A stretch of 64,000 nt of DNA from Synechococcus sp. HJ21-Hayes (GTDB taxonomy: Bacteria; Cyanobacteriota; Cyanobacteriia; PCC-6307; Cyanobiaceae): positions 147,151 through 211,150 of the forward strand of contig NZ_JAGQBW010000003.1 in NCBI RefSeq assembly GCF_024345835.1. The letters run 5' to 3'. Numbering within the stretch: the first letter of the stretch is position 1; each line of letters opens with the position of its first letter. The position numbers and the translations under genes were made by a program. Of this stretch, positions 32,752 through 41,892 are shown piece by piece. Below the pieces are notes generated by a model, which saw only the letters and a list, made by a program, of their open reading frames with translations, did not search any database and had not been told where the DNA came from.

Positions 32752-33864
32752 ATGTCCGTTCAGCCCCGCAGTCGCCGGGATTTCAACCTGGTGGGCTTCC
32801 GGCAGCGCGACAACCGCATCGCGGCCTGGCAACTGGTCACAACCCTGGTGCCAACCGCAGTGCTCTGGGCGATGGTGCCCTCCCTGGCAGCAGCACCCGG
32901 GGTCGTACGCCTGCTGCTGCTACCCGTCCTGGCTCTGCTGGTGTTGTTCTCCGCCCGCAGCTTTTCGCTGATGCATGACTGCGGCCATGATTCGCTGTGG
33001 TCGAGTCCCCAACTGAATCGCCTTACTGGCTTCCTGCTGGGTGGCGTGAATGCCATCCCCCAGTACCCCTGGTCACGGGGCCATGCCTTTCACCACAAAC
33101 ACAATGGCAACTGGGAGCTCTATCGCGGGCCCTCAGCGCTACTCAGTGTTGAGCAATTTCGAAAGCTGTCACCCGCTGAACAACGGCGCTATGCCATCAC
33201 TAGGCATCCGTTGATGCTCTTCCCCGGTGGCTTCTTCTATCTCATCCTGCGGCCGAGGTTGCAGTTGATTCTGGGTGTGTGGCAATGGGGGGGCACCATG
33301 CTGCGGCATCTGGCCACCAATGGATGGCGAAAATGGACAGAGCTTCCCAGGCTCACCCGTGAGTTTCGTTCTGGCCATTGGTACACCGCCGGTGAGTTTT
33401 ACGATCTCGTGCTGAACAATCTTGTTGTTCTCGGTAGCTGGTGGCTGATGGGCCGCTGGCTGGGCTACGGCCTGTTCTGGTCGTGCTACGCCACTGTGAT
33501 GACCTTCTCGGCAGCCATCTTCATCTGTATCTTCTTTGTCCAGCACAACTACCCTGGTTCCTATGCCCATGGAACGGATGGGTGGAGTTATTTCAAGGGT
33601 GCCATTGATGGTAGTAGCAACCTGCTGCTGCCGCCAATTCTGAACTGGTTCTCCGCTGATATTGCCTTCCATAGTATTCACCATCTCTGTGAGCGGATTC
33701 CCAACTACCGGCTACGGGCCTGCCACGAAGCCCATGCCCACCTCCTAGAGAGCTGCACCTATTTGCGAATTCGAGATATTCCAGCCTGCTTCAGGCTGAT
33801 TCTCTGGGATAGCCAAGCCAAGCAATTGGTGTCGATTCATACGGCTCTTCAAGCCAGTTTCTAG
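32752..33864 (+). CDS. Membrane fatty acid desaturase (DesA-like)
   Basis: A 370-aa di-iron membrane desaturase. The three histidine boxes are visible: HDCGHDS (~res 83-89), HAFHHKH (~112-118) and HSIHHL (~310-315). Four hydrophobic segments include LLLLPVLALLVLFSARSF and ATVMTFSAAIFICIFFVQHNYPGS. The block PQYPWSRGHAFHHKHNGNWELYRGP is typical of acyl-lipid desaturases of the DesA type, which introduce double bonds into membrane lipids, often at low temperature. Regiospecificity cannot be set from sequence. It is convergent with chlP, and a symmetrical terminator lies between them. Confidence 0.9.
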   Translation: MSVQPRSRRDFNLVGFRQRDNRIAAWQLVTTLVPTAVLWAMVPSLAAAPGVVRLLLLPVLALLVLFSARSFSLMHDCGHDSLWSSPQLNRLTGFLLGGVNAIPQYPWSRGHAFHHKHNGNWELYRGPSALLSVEQFRKLSPAEQRRYAITRHPLMLFPGGFFYLILRPRLQLILGVWQWGGTMLRHLATNGWRKWTELPRLTREFRSGHWYTAGEFYDLVLNNLVVLGSWWLMGRWLGYGLFWSCYATVMTFSAAIFICIFFVQHNYPGSYAHGTDGWSYFKGAIDGSSNLLLPPILNWFSADIAFHSIHHLCERIPNYRLRACHEAHAHLLESCTYLRIRDIPACFRLILWDSQAKQLVSIHTALQASF

Positions 33865-33870
33865 GCATAA

Positions 33871-33900
33871 AAAAGAACCTGGCTCCAGCCAGGTTCTTTT
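33871..33900. terminator. Bidirectional terminator between desaturase and chlP
   Basis: A perfect 14-bp inverted repeat (33871-33884 with 33887-33900) reads AAAAGAACCTGGCT, a 2-nt centre, then AGCCAGGTTCTTTT. The A-run and T-run at the ends make it functional in both directions between convergent genes. Confidence 0.88.
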
Positions 33901-33938
33901 GAGAACTGACGCGCTAGCGCTTTGTCAAACGCTGAATC

Positions 33939-35327
33939 TCAGCCTTTGCCTGCGAGGGCCGGTTCACGCTCATCGTTTTCGGCTGCTGCTGAGGCGGTTT
34001 GGGCTGCTTTCTGCCCGCGCACCTTGATTCCGCCTTTGATGGTGCTCACTGCCAGCATCGCGTTCACTTCTGCGTCTTCGCGCACAGCGCTGGGTACGGG
34101 CTTGTAACCCTGAGGTGCCAAGGCGTTGCCGCGGAGAACAGACCCGAGGGTGAGCAGGGTGAGCTTGAGCTGCTGCCAGGGGTTCATGGTTACCACCCGC
34201 TTGTACAGGTAGCTGTCGAAGGTGAGGCGCTGCACGTCTTTGTCATCACACATCTCCACGAAAGCCTCGCGAGCCGCATCGTTGCGGTAGAAGATGTTTT
34301 GCAGGATTTCCAGAACCTTGTAGGTGGCACCGTATTGGCGGTCCCACTTCTTCAGGTATTTCTTGAGATCAGCCTCGGTGGGCACCTTGGTGCCACCTGC
34401 GCTGGATTCCACGATTTGCTCGGCACACATACGGCCGCTCTTAGCGGCAAAGTAGATGCCTTCACCAGAGCTCTTGGTCACGTAGCCGGCGGCATCACCC
34501 ACGAGGGCCATGCGACCCACAACCCGGCGGGGGCGTGGATGCTCAGGAATCGGATGGGCTTCTACCTTGATCACTTCACCGTTCACGAGGCGCTTCTTGG
34601 CACGCTCGCGGATGCCCTCCTGCAGGCTCTTGATTAGGGCCTGATTGTTCTGCATGGTGCCGGTGCCCACCGCCACGTGGTCGTACTTGGGGAACACCCA
34701 GGCATAGAAATCAGGAGAAACGTCGGTGCCGACGTACATCTCAGCCAGGCTTTCGTAATACTTCATCTCCTCGGCAGGAAGCTTGATGCGCTCCTGAAAG
34801 GCGATGGCCACGTTGTAATCGCCGGCATCCATGGCCTTGGCCACACGGCTGTTGGCTCCGTCGGCGCCAATGATCAGATCCACCTCAAGGGTTTTGGCCT
34901 CACCGGTGGCCTCACCGGCGGCGTAGTCCGAATAGGTGAGGGTGTAAGGGCCCTGGCGGTTGGCACCGGTATCAATCTTGGTTACGAGACCGTTCACCAG
35001 GTGAGCACCCAGATCGGCGGCACGGTCGCGAAGGAAGGCATCCATCACCTCGCGACGGCACATGCCGATGTATTCGCCCTCGTTCTCCAGGTTGATGTCC
35101 ACCTCGCGGTTGGAGGGGGAGATCATCTTCATGTTGCGGACCTTGCGGTCGATGATCGACTCAGGCAGGTCAAATTCGGCCACCATGCACAGGGGAATGG
35201 CGCCACCACAGGGCTTGGCGTTATCGAGTTTGCGCTCGAAGATCCAAGTTTGGATGCCGGCCTTGGCCAGCACTTCCGCAGCACAGGATCCGCTCGGGCC
35301 GCCGCCCACCACCGCGACTCGCAACAT
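33939..35327 (-). CDS. chlP: Geranylgeranyl reductase (geranylgeranyl-diphosphate/chlorophyll)
   Basis: A 462-aa flavoprotein that reduces geranylgeranyl to phytyl for chlorophyll and tocopherol. The N-terminal FAD-binding VAVVGGGPSGSCAAEVLAKAG, the DLIIGADGANSRVAKAM motif and MALVGDAAGYVTKSSGEGIYFA are all clear, as is the FPKYDHVAVGTGT block typical of ChlP. The C-terminal ~30 residues are a charged, low-complexity tail (KGGIKVRGQKAA onward). ATG 35327 is the natural start; the 15 upstream codons are not conserved-looking. Tetrapyrrole context elsewhere in the window includes hemA, gun4 and pcyA. Confidence 0.96.
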   Translation of the reverse strand: MLRVAVVGGGPSGSCAAEVLAKAGIQTWIFERKLDNAKPCGGAIPLCMVAEFDLPESIIDRKVRNMKMISPSNREVDINLENEGEYIGMCRREVMDAFLRDRAADLGAHLVNGLVTKIDTGANRQGPYTLTYSDYAAGEATGEAKTLEVDLIIGADGANSRVAKAMDAGDYNVAIAFQERIKLPAEEMKYYESLAEMYVGTDVSPDFYAWVFPKYDHVAVGTGTMQNNQALIKSLQEGIRERAKKRLVNGEVIKVEAHPIPEHPRPRRVVGRMALVGDAAGYVTKSSGEGIYFAAKSGRMCAEQIVESSAGGTKVPTEADLKKYLKKWDRQYGATYKVLEILQNIFYRNDAAREAFVEMCDDKDVQRLTFDSYLYKRVVTMNPWQQLKLTLLTLGSVLRGNALAPQGYKPVPSAVREDAEVNAMLAVSTIKGGIKVRGQKAAQTASAAAENDEREPALAGKG

Positions 35328-35438
35328 CTTGAAACCCGCTCCGCCAGAAGGATGTTGGGGCGAAGCTAACACTGTTGATTCGTCTGCTGCTGGCGTGTGT
35401 GAGCCATCGGCCTACGATCGGCCAACGCCAATGCTGGG

Positions 35439-36185
35439 GTGAGTCGGTTGCCAAGCGCCGGTCGGGTTCCGTCAGCCCTGAGGGACGACATCCCCCTGGC
35501 CCGTCGCACCGTGTCCCCGGCGCTCCGCCGCACGGGCGGTTTCCGCCGTGGCCTGGTGGCCGCCGCCCTGTTGCTCGGTGGCTGTGCCGCTGGACTGATT
35601 GTGTTTCCCCAGCCCCTACGTCGGCTGCTGGCACCGCCTCCCGTTCAGGGTTTGAGCGCTCGCCCGGGATTGGATGGCCGGTTGCTCGGCCACTTCCCCT
35701 ATGGCGAGGCCACGGACGCTGATCTGGTGAGCATTGCCCCTGGCCTGGAGCTCCATGCCGATGCCGCAGAAGCTCTGGTGGCCATGCAGGAGGCAGCACG
35801 AGCTGAGGGCATTGACCTGCTGGTTCTGAGTGCTTTCCGTTCGATCGCCAGCCAGAAGCACATCTTTTTTGACGTGAAATCCGAGCGCAACCAGAGCGCC
35901 CAGCAACGGGCTCAGGTGAGTGCTCCACCTGGGTATTCAGAACACAGCACGGGCTATGCGGTGGATTTGGGCGATGCCCGCCGTCCCGCCACCAACCTCT
36001 CGGTGGCGTTTGAGACCACCGAGGCCTTTGCCTGGTTGCAGACCCATGCCAATCGCTTTCACTTTCGCCTGTCCTTTCCCGTTGGCAATGGCCAGGGCGT
36101 GAGCTACGAACCCTGGCACTGGCGCTTTGAGGGTTCGGCCGAGGCCCTCAAGACCTTTGAGCCAGCCCAGCGGTTGGATCGCTGA
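35439..36185 (+). CDS. D-alanyl-D-alanine carboxypeptidase, VanY-like (M15B)
   Basis: A 248-aa envelope peptidase starting at GTG 35439. An Arg-rich N-terminus precedes a membrane/signal segment (GLVAAALLLGGCAAGLIVF, ~38-57) containing LLGGC, a possible lipobox. The VanY domain (~100-240) carries VLSAFRSIASQ, the zinc motif SEHSTGYAVDLGD (HxxGxxxD) and the EPWHWRF catalytic/zinc segment. It trims the terminal D-Ala from peptidoglycan stem peptides. Its stop TGA is followed directly by the ATG of the U32 gene with a 1-nt overlap. Whether it is lipid-modified by the LspA encoded in this window is an inference from the putative lipobox. Confidence 0.88.
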   Translation: MSRLPSAGRVPSALRDDIPLARRTVSPALRRTGGFRRGLVAAALLLGGCAAGLIVFPQPLRRLLAPPPVQGLSARPGLDGRLLGHFPYGEATDADLVSIAPGLELHADAAEALVAMQEAARAEGIDLLVLSAFRSIASQKHIFFDVKSERNQSAQQRAQVSAPPGYSEHSTGYAVDLGDARRPATNLSVAFETTEAFAWLQTHANRFHFRLSFPVGNGQGVSYEPWHWRFEGSAEALKTFEPAQRLDR

Positions 36186-38716
36186 TGGAGCCCCGCAAGG
36201 TCTTGCCGGAGTTGCTCGCTCCCGCTGGGTGCTGGGAGTCCCTCAAGGCCGCGGTGGCCAACGGTGCCGATGCGGTGTATTTCGGTGTTGAGGCGTTCAA
36301 CGCCCGCCTGCGCGCTGAGAACTTTCGACAGGCCGACCTGTCGGAGGTGATGGACTGGCTGCATCGCCGAGGGGTGAAGGGGTTTCTCACCTTCAACGTG
36401 CTGGTGTTCCCGGATGAACTGGAGCAGGCGTCTCAGCTGTTGCTGGCGGCAGAAGCGGCTGGGGTGGATGCCCTGATCGTGCAGGACATCGGCCTCACCC
36501 AACTGGCCCAGCAGCTCACCCCCAGGCTTGCCCTGCACGCCTCCACGCAGATGTCGATTACCAGCAGTGCTGGGGTGGCCATGGCAGCGGAGCTGGGCTG
36601 TGAGCGGGTGGTTCTGGCCCGCGAGCTCACCCTCAAGGATTTCCGCCGGATCCGCCAGCAACTGGATCAACGCGGCCTACCGATCCCCCTGGAGGTGTTC
36701 GTGCATGGTGCCCTCTGCGTGGCCTATTCGGGCCAATGCCTTACCAGTGAAGCCTTGGGGCAACGCAGTGCCAACCGCGGTGAGTGCGCCCAGGCCTGCC
36801 GGCTTCCCTATCAATTGATCGTGGACGGTGAGGAGCGGGAGCTCGGCGATCAGCGCTACCTGCTGTCGCCCCAGGATCTAGCCGCCTGGGACTTGCTGCC
36901 CCAACTGGTGGAAGCAGGGATTGCCAGTCTCAAGATTGAAGGCCGCCTGAAGGACGCCACCTACGTGGCTGCGGTGACGGATGCCTATCGACAGGGGTTG
37001 GATCAATGCCGCCCTGACAGCCACCCTGAGAACTCCGCTGATCCACCGGATCAGCTGCGCCGCCACCTGGAACTGAGCTTTTCCAGGGGGCTCAGCAGTG
37101 GCTGGCTGGAGGGGGTGAATCACCGCAAGTTGGTGCACGGCCGCTGGAGCAAGAAGCGCGGCCCTTGGCTGGGACGACTTGAAGGCATAGAGCCTGGAGG
37201 CTGGCTGGTGCTGCGCAGCCTGACTCCCCTGAAACCTGGCGATGGGGTGGTGTTGGAGGTGGGCTCCACGGACCCCCTCCATCCTCCCCGCGAGGTGGGG
37301 GCACGGCTGATGGCAGTGGAGCCCCGTGCCGGCGGACGGCTGGCCCTCAGGCTTGGGCCGGGTCGCATCGACACAGCCGGGCTGGGCACCGGCAGCCCCT
37401 GCTGGCTCACCAGTGACCCGCAACTGGAGAAGACGTTCCAGCGGTTGGCCCAGCAACCTGTTCCGGAGCGCCGTCGATCCCTACCCATCCGCGTGCGGGG
37501 GCGCCTGGGCGAGCCGCTCATCCTCCAGGTGGAGGTGATTGAAGGAGTCCCCGGTGGCCCCTGGCAGGTGCATTCACAGCAGTCCCTGGAGCCCGCCCGC
37601 GGCGCCGGCCTGGATCACGAGCGCCTGGCGCAGCAGTTGGGGCGCCTGGGGGGCACCCCCTGGGAGCTGGGCTCCCTGGTGGTGGATCTGGAGGGCGAAC
37701 TGTTCCTGCCCGTGGCGCAACTGAATCAGATGCGTCGTCAGTTGGTGGACTTGCTGGCACCAGCGGCCAGCAGGCCAGAACCGCCGGTGCAGGTAAGGCC
37801 GGCCAACAGCGTCACACCGGTTCTATCGGGCCCTGCCAAGAATGAGTCCCTGCAGAAGCACGAGGCTGGGGATCCGCAACTCAGCGTGCTGGTGCGCAGC
37901 CTTGATCAGCTCGAGGCCCTGCTGGACCAACCCGTGTATCGGGTGATTGCCGATCTGGAGCAGCCGGCCCAGCTTCGCCAGGCCGTTGCCATCGGCCGTG
38001 GGGCCTGGCCTGGGGGAATCTGGCTCACGGGGCCGCGCATCTGCCGGCCTGATGAGCAGTGGAGCCTGGCGCCGCTGCTGAAGGCCCAAGCCGATGGCTA
38101 TCTGGTGCGCAATGCCGACCAGCTGGAGCAGCTCACGGCTCTGGCCCCCTGCATGGGCGATTTCTCGCTGAACGTGGCAAATCCGCTCACGGCCCGCTGG
38201 TTCCTGGAGCGCTGGGGGCTTGAGCGCATTACCGCCAGCTACGACCTGGCCCTCGACCAGGTGCTGCAACTCGTGGCGGGCTGTGCCGCGGGGTCTGTGG
38301 AGCTCACCCTGCACCAGCACATGCCCCTGTTTCACATGGAGCATTGCCTGTTCTGCGCCTTCCTCTCCGACGGCCATGACCACACCGATTGTGGCCGTCC
38401 CTGTGACCAGCACACCGTTCTCCTGCGCGACCGCAGCGGCGCGGAGCATCCGCTGCGTGCCGACCTTGGCTGCCGCAACACGCTGTTCAACGGCACCGCC
38501 CAGACGGCCGCTGAGGCCATTCCCCAGTTTCGACGCGCCGGCGTGCGCCACTTCCGCCTCGAACTGCTGCAGGACAGCCCTGCGGATGCCACCCGTCGGG
38601 TTGAGCTCTATCGCCAGGCCCTGGCTGGGCAGATCAGTGGCCGTGAGGTGTGGCAGCGGGAGCAATTGGAAAGCCGCCTGGGGGTCACCCGAGGCACCCT
38701 GACCCGCCGCCGATGA
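36185..38716 (+). CDS. U32-family peptidase / RlhA-like rRNA hydroxylation protein with C-terminal extension
   Basis: An 843-aa protein. The N-terminal U32 core (~1-290) has LLAPAGCWESLKAAVANGADAVYFG, HASTQMSITS and the Cys-rich motif SGQCLTSEALGQRSANRGECAQACRLPY, whose cysteines bind iron-sulfur clusters in family members. A DUF3656-like middle (~300-450) follows, then a second repeat-like region with HCLFCAFLSDGHDHTDCGRPC near residue 720. U32 proteins such as RlhA and TrhP act in RNA hydroxylation rather than as proteases; the extended form suggests a 23S rRNA modification role. It is coupled to the VanY-like gene by overlapping stop/start. Confidence 0.82.
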   Translation: MEPRKVLPELLAPAGCWESLKAAVANGADAVYFGVEAFNARLRAENFRQADLSEVMDWLHRRGVKGFLTFNVLVFPDELEQASQLLLAAEAAGVDALIVQDIGLTQLAQQLTPRLALHASTQMSITSSAGVAMAAELGCERVVLARELTLKDFRRIRQQLDQRGLPIPLEVFVHGALCVAYSGQCLTSEALGQRSANRGECAQACRLPYQLIVDGEERELGDQRYLLSPQDLAAWDLLPQLVEAGIASLKIEGRLKDATYVAAVTDAYRQGLDQCRPDSHPENSADPPDQLRRHLELSFSRGLSSGWLEGVNHRKLVHGRWSKKRGPWLGRLEGIEPGGWLVLRSLTPLKPGDGVVLEVGSTDPLHPPREVGARLMAVEPRAGGRLALRLGPGRIDTAGLGTGSPCWLTSDPQLEKTFQRLAQQPVPERRRSLPIRVRGRLGEPLILQVEVIEGVPGGPWQVHSQQSLEPARGAGLDHERLAQQLGRLGGTPWELGSLVVDLEGELFLPVAQLNQMRRQLVDLLAPAASRPEPPVQVRPANSVTPVLSGPAKNESLQKHEAGDPQLSVLVRSLDQLEALLDQPVYRVIADLEQPAQLRQAVAIGRGAWPGGIWLTGPRICRPDEQWSLAPLLKAQADGYLVRNADQLEQLTALAPCMGDFSLNVANPLTARWFLERWGLERITASYDLALDQVLQLVAGCAAGSVELTLHQHMPLFHMEHCLFCAFLSDGHDHTDCGRPCDQHTVLLRDRSGAEHPLRADLGCRNTLFNGTAQTAAEAIPQFRRAGVRHFRLELLQDSPADATRRVELYRQALAGQISGREVWQREQLESRLGVTRGTLTRRR

Positions 38717-38922
38717 GGGCTGAGATACGATGGCGCCATCGAACCGTAGGGGTCATCGGTCTGTCTTCCATTCAAGACGCCTTCTACCAGGGTGTCTTTG
38801 CGCGGCGGCGTTCTCAGTAACCGAAAAAATCCACGTCCTGGCCGGAAGCTGTACAGCTTTCGTGGTCATGTAGACGAACCTCCAGTCGATTCTTCATCCG
38901 AGTCATCATCGAGACAACATTT
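38717..38922 (+). promoter_or_regulatory. 206-nt typA upstream region with stem-loop
   Basis: No gene is seen here. TACGAT at 38726-38731 could be a -10 element without a good -35. AAGACGCC (38774-38781) pairs with GGTGTCTT (38791-38798) in an 8-bp stem (one G-U) around a 9-nt loop, with no T-run after it. If the promoter is real, typA has a structured leader of about 190 nt. No riboswitch consensus was recognised. Confidence 0.35.
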
Positions 38923-40731
38923 ATGAGCGGCGAGCACAAAGGCACTCCGATCCGCAACATCGCGATCATTGCCCACGTTGACCACGGCAAGACCACCCTT
39001 GTGGATGCGCTGCTCGGCCAGTCGGGCATCTTCCGCGAAGGTGAAGCGGTGCCAACGTGCATCCTCGACTCCAACGATCTGGAGCGGGAGCGGGGTATCA
39101 CGATCCTGTCCAAGAACACCGCTGTTGATTACAACGGCATCCGCATCAACATTGTGGACACCCCTGGCCACGCCGACTTCGGCGGCGAGGTGGAACGTGT
39201 GCTGGGCATGGTGGATGGCTGCCTGCTGATCGTGGATGCCAACGAGGGGCCTATGCCCCAGACCCGCTTTGTGCTCAAGAAGGCGCTGGAGAAGGGCCTG
39301 CGTCCGATCGTCTTCGTGAACAAGATCGACCGCGCTCGGGTGGATCCTGAGCAGGCCGTGGACAAGGTGCTCGACCTCTTCCTGGAGCTCGGCGCCGACG
39401 ATGACCAGTGCGACTTTCCCTACCTGTTTGGTAGCGGCATGGGCGGCTATGCCAAGCCGGACATGAAGACCGAGAGCGAGACCATGAAGCCGCTCTTTGA
39501 CGCGATTCTGCGCCATGTTCCGCCCCCGGTGGGCGACCCCGAGAAGCCCCTGCAACTGCAGGTCACCACCCTCGACTACTCCGACTTCCTGGGTCGGATC
39601 ATGATTGGCCGTATTCACAACGGCACCATCAAGGGCGGACAACCCGCGGCTTTGATCCGTGACGACGGCAGCATCAAGCGTGGCCGGATCAGCAAACTGC
39701 TGGGTTTCCAGGGCCTTCAGCGGGTGGAGATCGCCGAGGCCCGCGCTGGGGATCTCGTGGCCGTGGCCGGCTTCGATGAGGTGAACATCGGCGAGACAAT
39801 CGCCTGCCCGGATCACCCCGAAGCGCTCCCCCTGATCAAGGTGGACGAGCCCACCTTGCAGATGACCTTCGTGGTCAACGACTCGCCCTTCGCCGGTAAG
39901 GAAGGCAAATTCGTCACCAGCCGTCAGCTGCGCGACCGCCTACAGCGCGAGCTGCTCACCAACGTGGCCCTGCGGGTTGAAGACACCGATTCTCCCGATC
40001 GCTTCGCTGTCAGCGGCCGTGGTGAGCTCCACCTCGGCATCCTGATCGAAACCATGCGCCGGGAGGGCTATGAGTTCCAGGTGAGCCAGCCTCAGGTGAT
40101 TTTCCGCACCATCGATGGCACCCCGAGCGAGCCCTTCGAAACCCTCGTGATGGATGTGCCCGAGGAGTCTGTGGGCGCCTGCATCGAGAAGCTCGGCATT
40201 CGCAAGGGCGAGATGCAGAACATGGAGAACACCAACGATGGTCGCACCCAGCTGGAGTTCGTGGTGCCCTCCCGCGGCCTGATCGGCTTCCGCGGCGAGT
40301 TCATCCGCGCCACCCGCGGCGAAGGGATCATGAGCCATTCCTTCCTGGACTACCGCCCCATGCAGGGCGATCTGGAGGCCCGCCGCAACGGCGTGTTGGT
40401 GTCCTTCGAGGAGGGAACTGCCACCTTCTATGCCCTCAAGGGTGCCGAGGACCGCGGTCAGTTCTTCATTACCCCAGGCACCAAGGTCTACAAGGGGATG
40501 ATCGTGGGCGAACACAACCGTCCACCCGATCTCGAGCTGAACGTCTGCAAGGCGAAGCAGGTCACCAACATTCGCTCCGCGGGTGCTGAAGTGTTGGACA
40601 CCCTCCAATCCCCGATCCAGATGACCCTGGAGCGGGCTCTGGAGTACATCGGTCCCGACGAGATGCTGGAGGTCACTCCCGAGTCGATCCGTCTGCGCAA
40701 ACTGCCCGCCAAGAAAGCCGCCAAGCGCTGA
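38923..40731 (+). CDS. typA: Ribosome-associated translational GTPase TypA/BipA
   Basis: A 602-aa EF-G-like GTPase. G motifs: [40 protein letters not shown] and VNKIDR. Domain II begins near residue 205 ([16 protein letters not shown]), and the typical [26 protein letters not shown] and the TypA-specific C-terminal domain ([32 protein letters not shown]) follow. TypA binds ribosomes under cold or stress and helps 50S assembly. It is preceded by a ~206-nt intergenic region with a stem-loop and followed closely by a DUF309 gene. Confidence 0.97.
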   Translation: MSGEHKGTPIRNIAIIAHVDHGKTTLVDALLGQSGIFREGEAVPTCILDSNDLERERGITILSKNTAVDYNGIRINIVDTPGHADFGGEVERVLGMVDGCLLIVDANEGPMPQTRFVLKKALEKGLRPIVFVNKIDRARVDPEQAVDKVLDLFLELGADDDQCDFPYLFGSGMGGYAKPDMKTESETMKPLFDAILRHVPPPVGDPEKPLQLQVTTLDYSDFLGRIMIGRIHNGTIKGGQPAALIRDDGSIKRGRISKLLGFQGLQRVEIAEARAGDLVAVAGFDEVNIGETIACPDHPEALPLIKVDEPTLQMTFVVNDSPFAGKEGKFVTSRQLRDRLQRELLTNVALRVEDTDSPDRFAVSGRGELHLGILIETMRREGYEFQVSQPQVIFRTIDGTPSEPFETLVMDVPEESVGACIEKLGIRKGEMQNMENTNDGRTQLEFVVPSRGLIGFRGEFIRATRGEGIMSHSFLDYRPMQGDLEARRNGVLVSFEEGTATFYALKGAEDRGQFFITPGTKVYKGMIVGEHNRPPDLELNVCKAKQVTNIRSAGAEVLDTLQSPIQMTLERALEYIGPDEMLEVTPESIRLRKLPAKKAAKR

Positions 40732-40754
40732 GCGCTTCCCTCCGCTCACCACCG

Positions 40755-41138
40755 ATGGATGAGGAAACCAGCCTGATGGCCGATCCCCGCTTCGGGGAAG
40801 CCGTCAGGCTTTTCAATGCCGGCGAATGGTATGCCTGCCACGACGGCTTTGAGGAGCTCTGGCATGAAACCCAGGGTCCGTGTCGGAAAGCCCTGCAGGG
40901 CGTGCTGCAAATCGCCGTGGCCCAGCTCCATCTCGAGCGGGGCAATCTCCGCGGAGCCACCGTGTTGTTTGGGGAGGGGATCGGACGTCTCAGGCCCTAC
41001 GGCACTTCGGTGCTGGGCTGGAGCCTCGATCCGCTCCTGGATGCGGCGCAGCGGCGGCTGCGGGTGCTGCAGCAGGGCCTTGATCCTGCGGAGGAACCTC
41101 TGCCCCAACTTGTCGGCGCCATGGATCGGGATCGCTGA
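40755..41138 (+). CDS. DUF309 family protein
   Basis: A 127-aa all-helical protein. The family signature FNAGEWYACHDGFEELWHETQGP (His and Glu aligned on one helix, possibly metal-binding) is followed by RKALQGVLQIAVAQLHLERGN. DUF309 proteins are widespread in cyanobacteria and plants with unknown biochemistry. ATG 40755 is the longest plausible start; MADPRFGE at codon 8 is an alternative. It lies 23 nt after typA and ends 1 nt before the lptA start, so it may be co-transcribed with the LPS export genes. Confidence 0.85.
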   Translation: MDEETSLMADPRFGEAVRLFNAGEWYACHDGFEELWHETQGPCRKALQGVLQIAVAQLHLERGNLRGATVLFGEGIGRLRPYGTSVLGWSLDPLLDAAQRRLRVLQQGLDPAEEPLPQLVGAMDRDR

Positions 41139-41139
41139 A

Positions 41140-41892
41140 ATGTCAAACGAACCGGGCTCTACATTGCATCCACTCAGGGTTTGGGGAACAGGGTTGGTTG
41201 CACAACAGGGCCGGGTCAACCCCACACGCAGAGCATCCGCAGGGTTACGCCTTGTTCTGGCTGGTGTCAGTGCCGCCAACCTTGTGCTCGGCCCCGTTGA
41301 GGTCTGGGCTCAACGGCGCATGCCCGTGATTGCGTCGCCAGTTCCGGCCCCTCCAGATGCTGCCCCTGGGAGCGCACCTCCTAGGCCGCTGGCTGAGTCA
41401 GCCGCTTTCAGCTCATCAGCCCCTGAGCCCGTCATTACCCCCGCTGCTCAAGCTCCCGCTCAGATCAACACGGGCCTTGTCACCATCGAGTCCGATCTGC
41501 AGAAGACAGATCAAGCCACCGGTGTGGTGACGGCCACGGGTAACGTTCGGATCGTCTACCCCGATCAACGGGTTGTGGCGACGTCCCGGCAGGCTCAGTA
41601 CTTCAGTAAAGAAGGCCGGGTGGTGCTCAGCGGTGATGTGGACATTGTGCAGGAGGGTGGCAATCTGCTCCGCGCTAACCAGGTGGTGTACTTCCTGGAT
41701 TCTGAGCGTCTCATCGCCATGCCTCCTGAAGGCCAGCAGGTGTTCAGCCGAGTGCGGATCACCACGCTTCAGGCTGAGCAACCCCCGAAGGGCGTTGTGA
41801 ACAAGCAGACCTTGCCCGCCACCAACACCCGGAGGATGTTTCCCATCAGTCCCATGGTCCAACCCGCTATTCAGCCCGGGGTTGAGCCATGA
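41140..41892 (+). CDS. lptA: LptA/OstA-like periplasmic LPS-transport protein
   Basis: A 250-aa exported protein. A long N-terminal region contains a hydrophobic signal segment (RLVLAGVSAANLVLGPVEVWA, ~38-58), then a Pro/Ala-rich linker (~60-110), then an OstA beta-jellyroll domain: LVTIESDLQKTDQATGVVTATGNVRIVYPDQRVVATSRQAQYFSKEGRVVLSGDV. LptA forms the periplasmic bridge that carries LPS from the LptBFG exporter to LptD. The gene overlaps lptB by 4 nt (ATGA), supporting a functional pair. The start at 41140 gives a rather long n-region for a signal peptide; ATG-less alternatives were not convincing. Confidence 0.85.
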   Translation: MSNEPGSTLHPLRVWGTGLVAQQGRVNPTRRASAGLRLVLAGVSAANLVLGPVEVWAQRRMPVIASPVPAPPDAAPGSAPPRPLAESAAFSSSAPEPVITPAAQAPAQINTGLVTIESDLQKTDQATGVVTATGNVRIVYPDQRVVATSRQAQYFSKEGRVVLSGDVDIVQEGGNLLRANQVVYFLDSERLIAMPPEGQQVFSRVRITTLQAEQPPKGVVNKQTLPATNTRRMFPISPMVQPAIQPGVEP

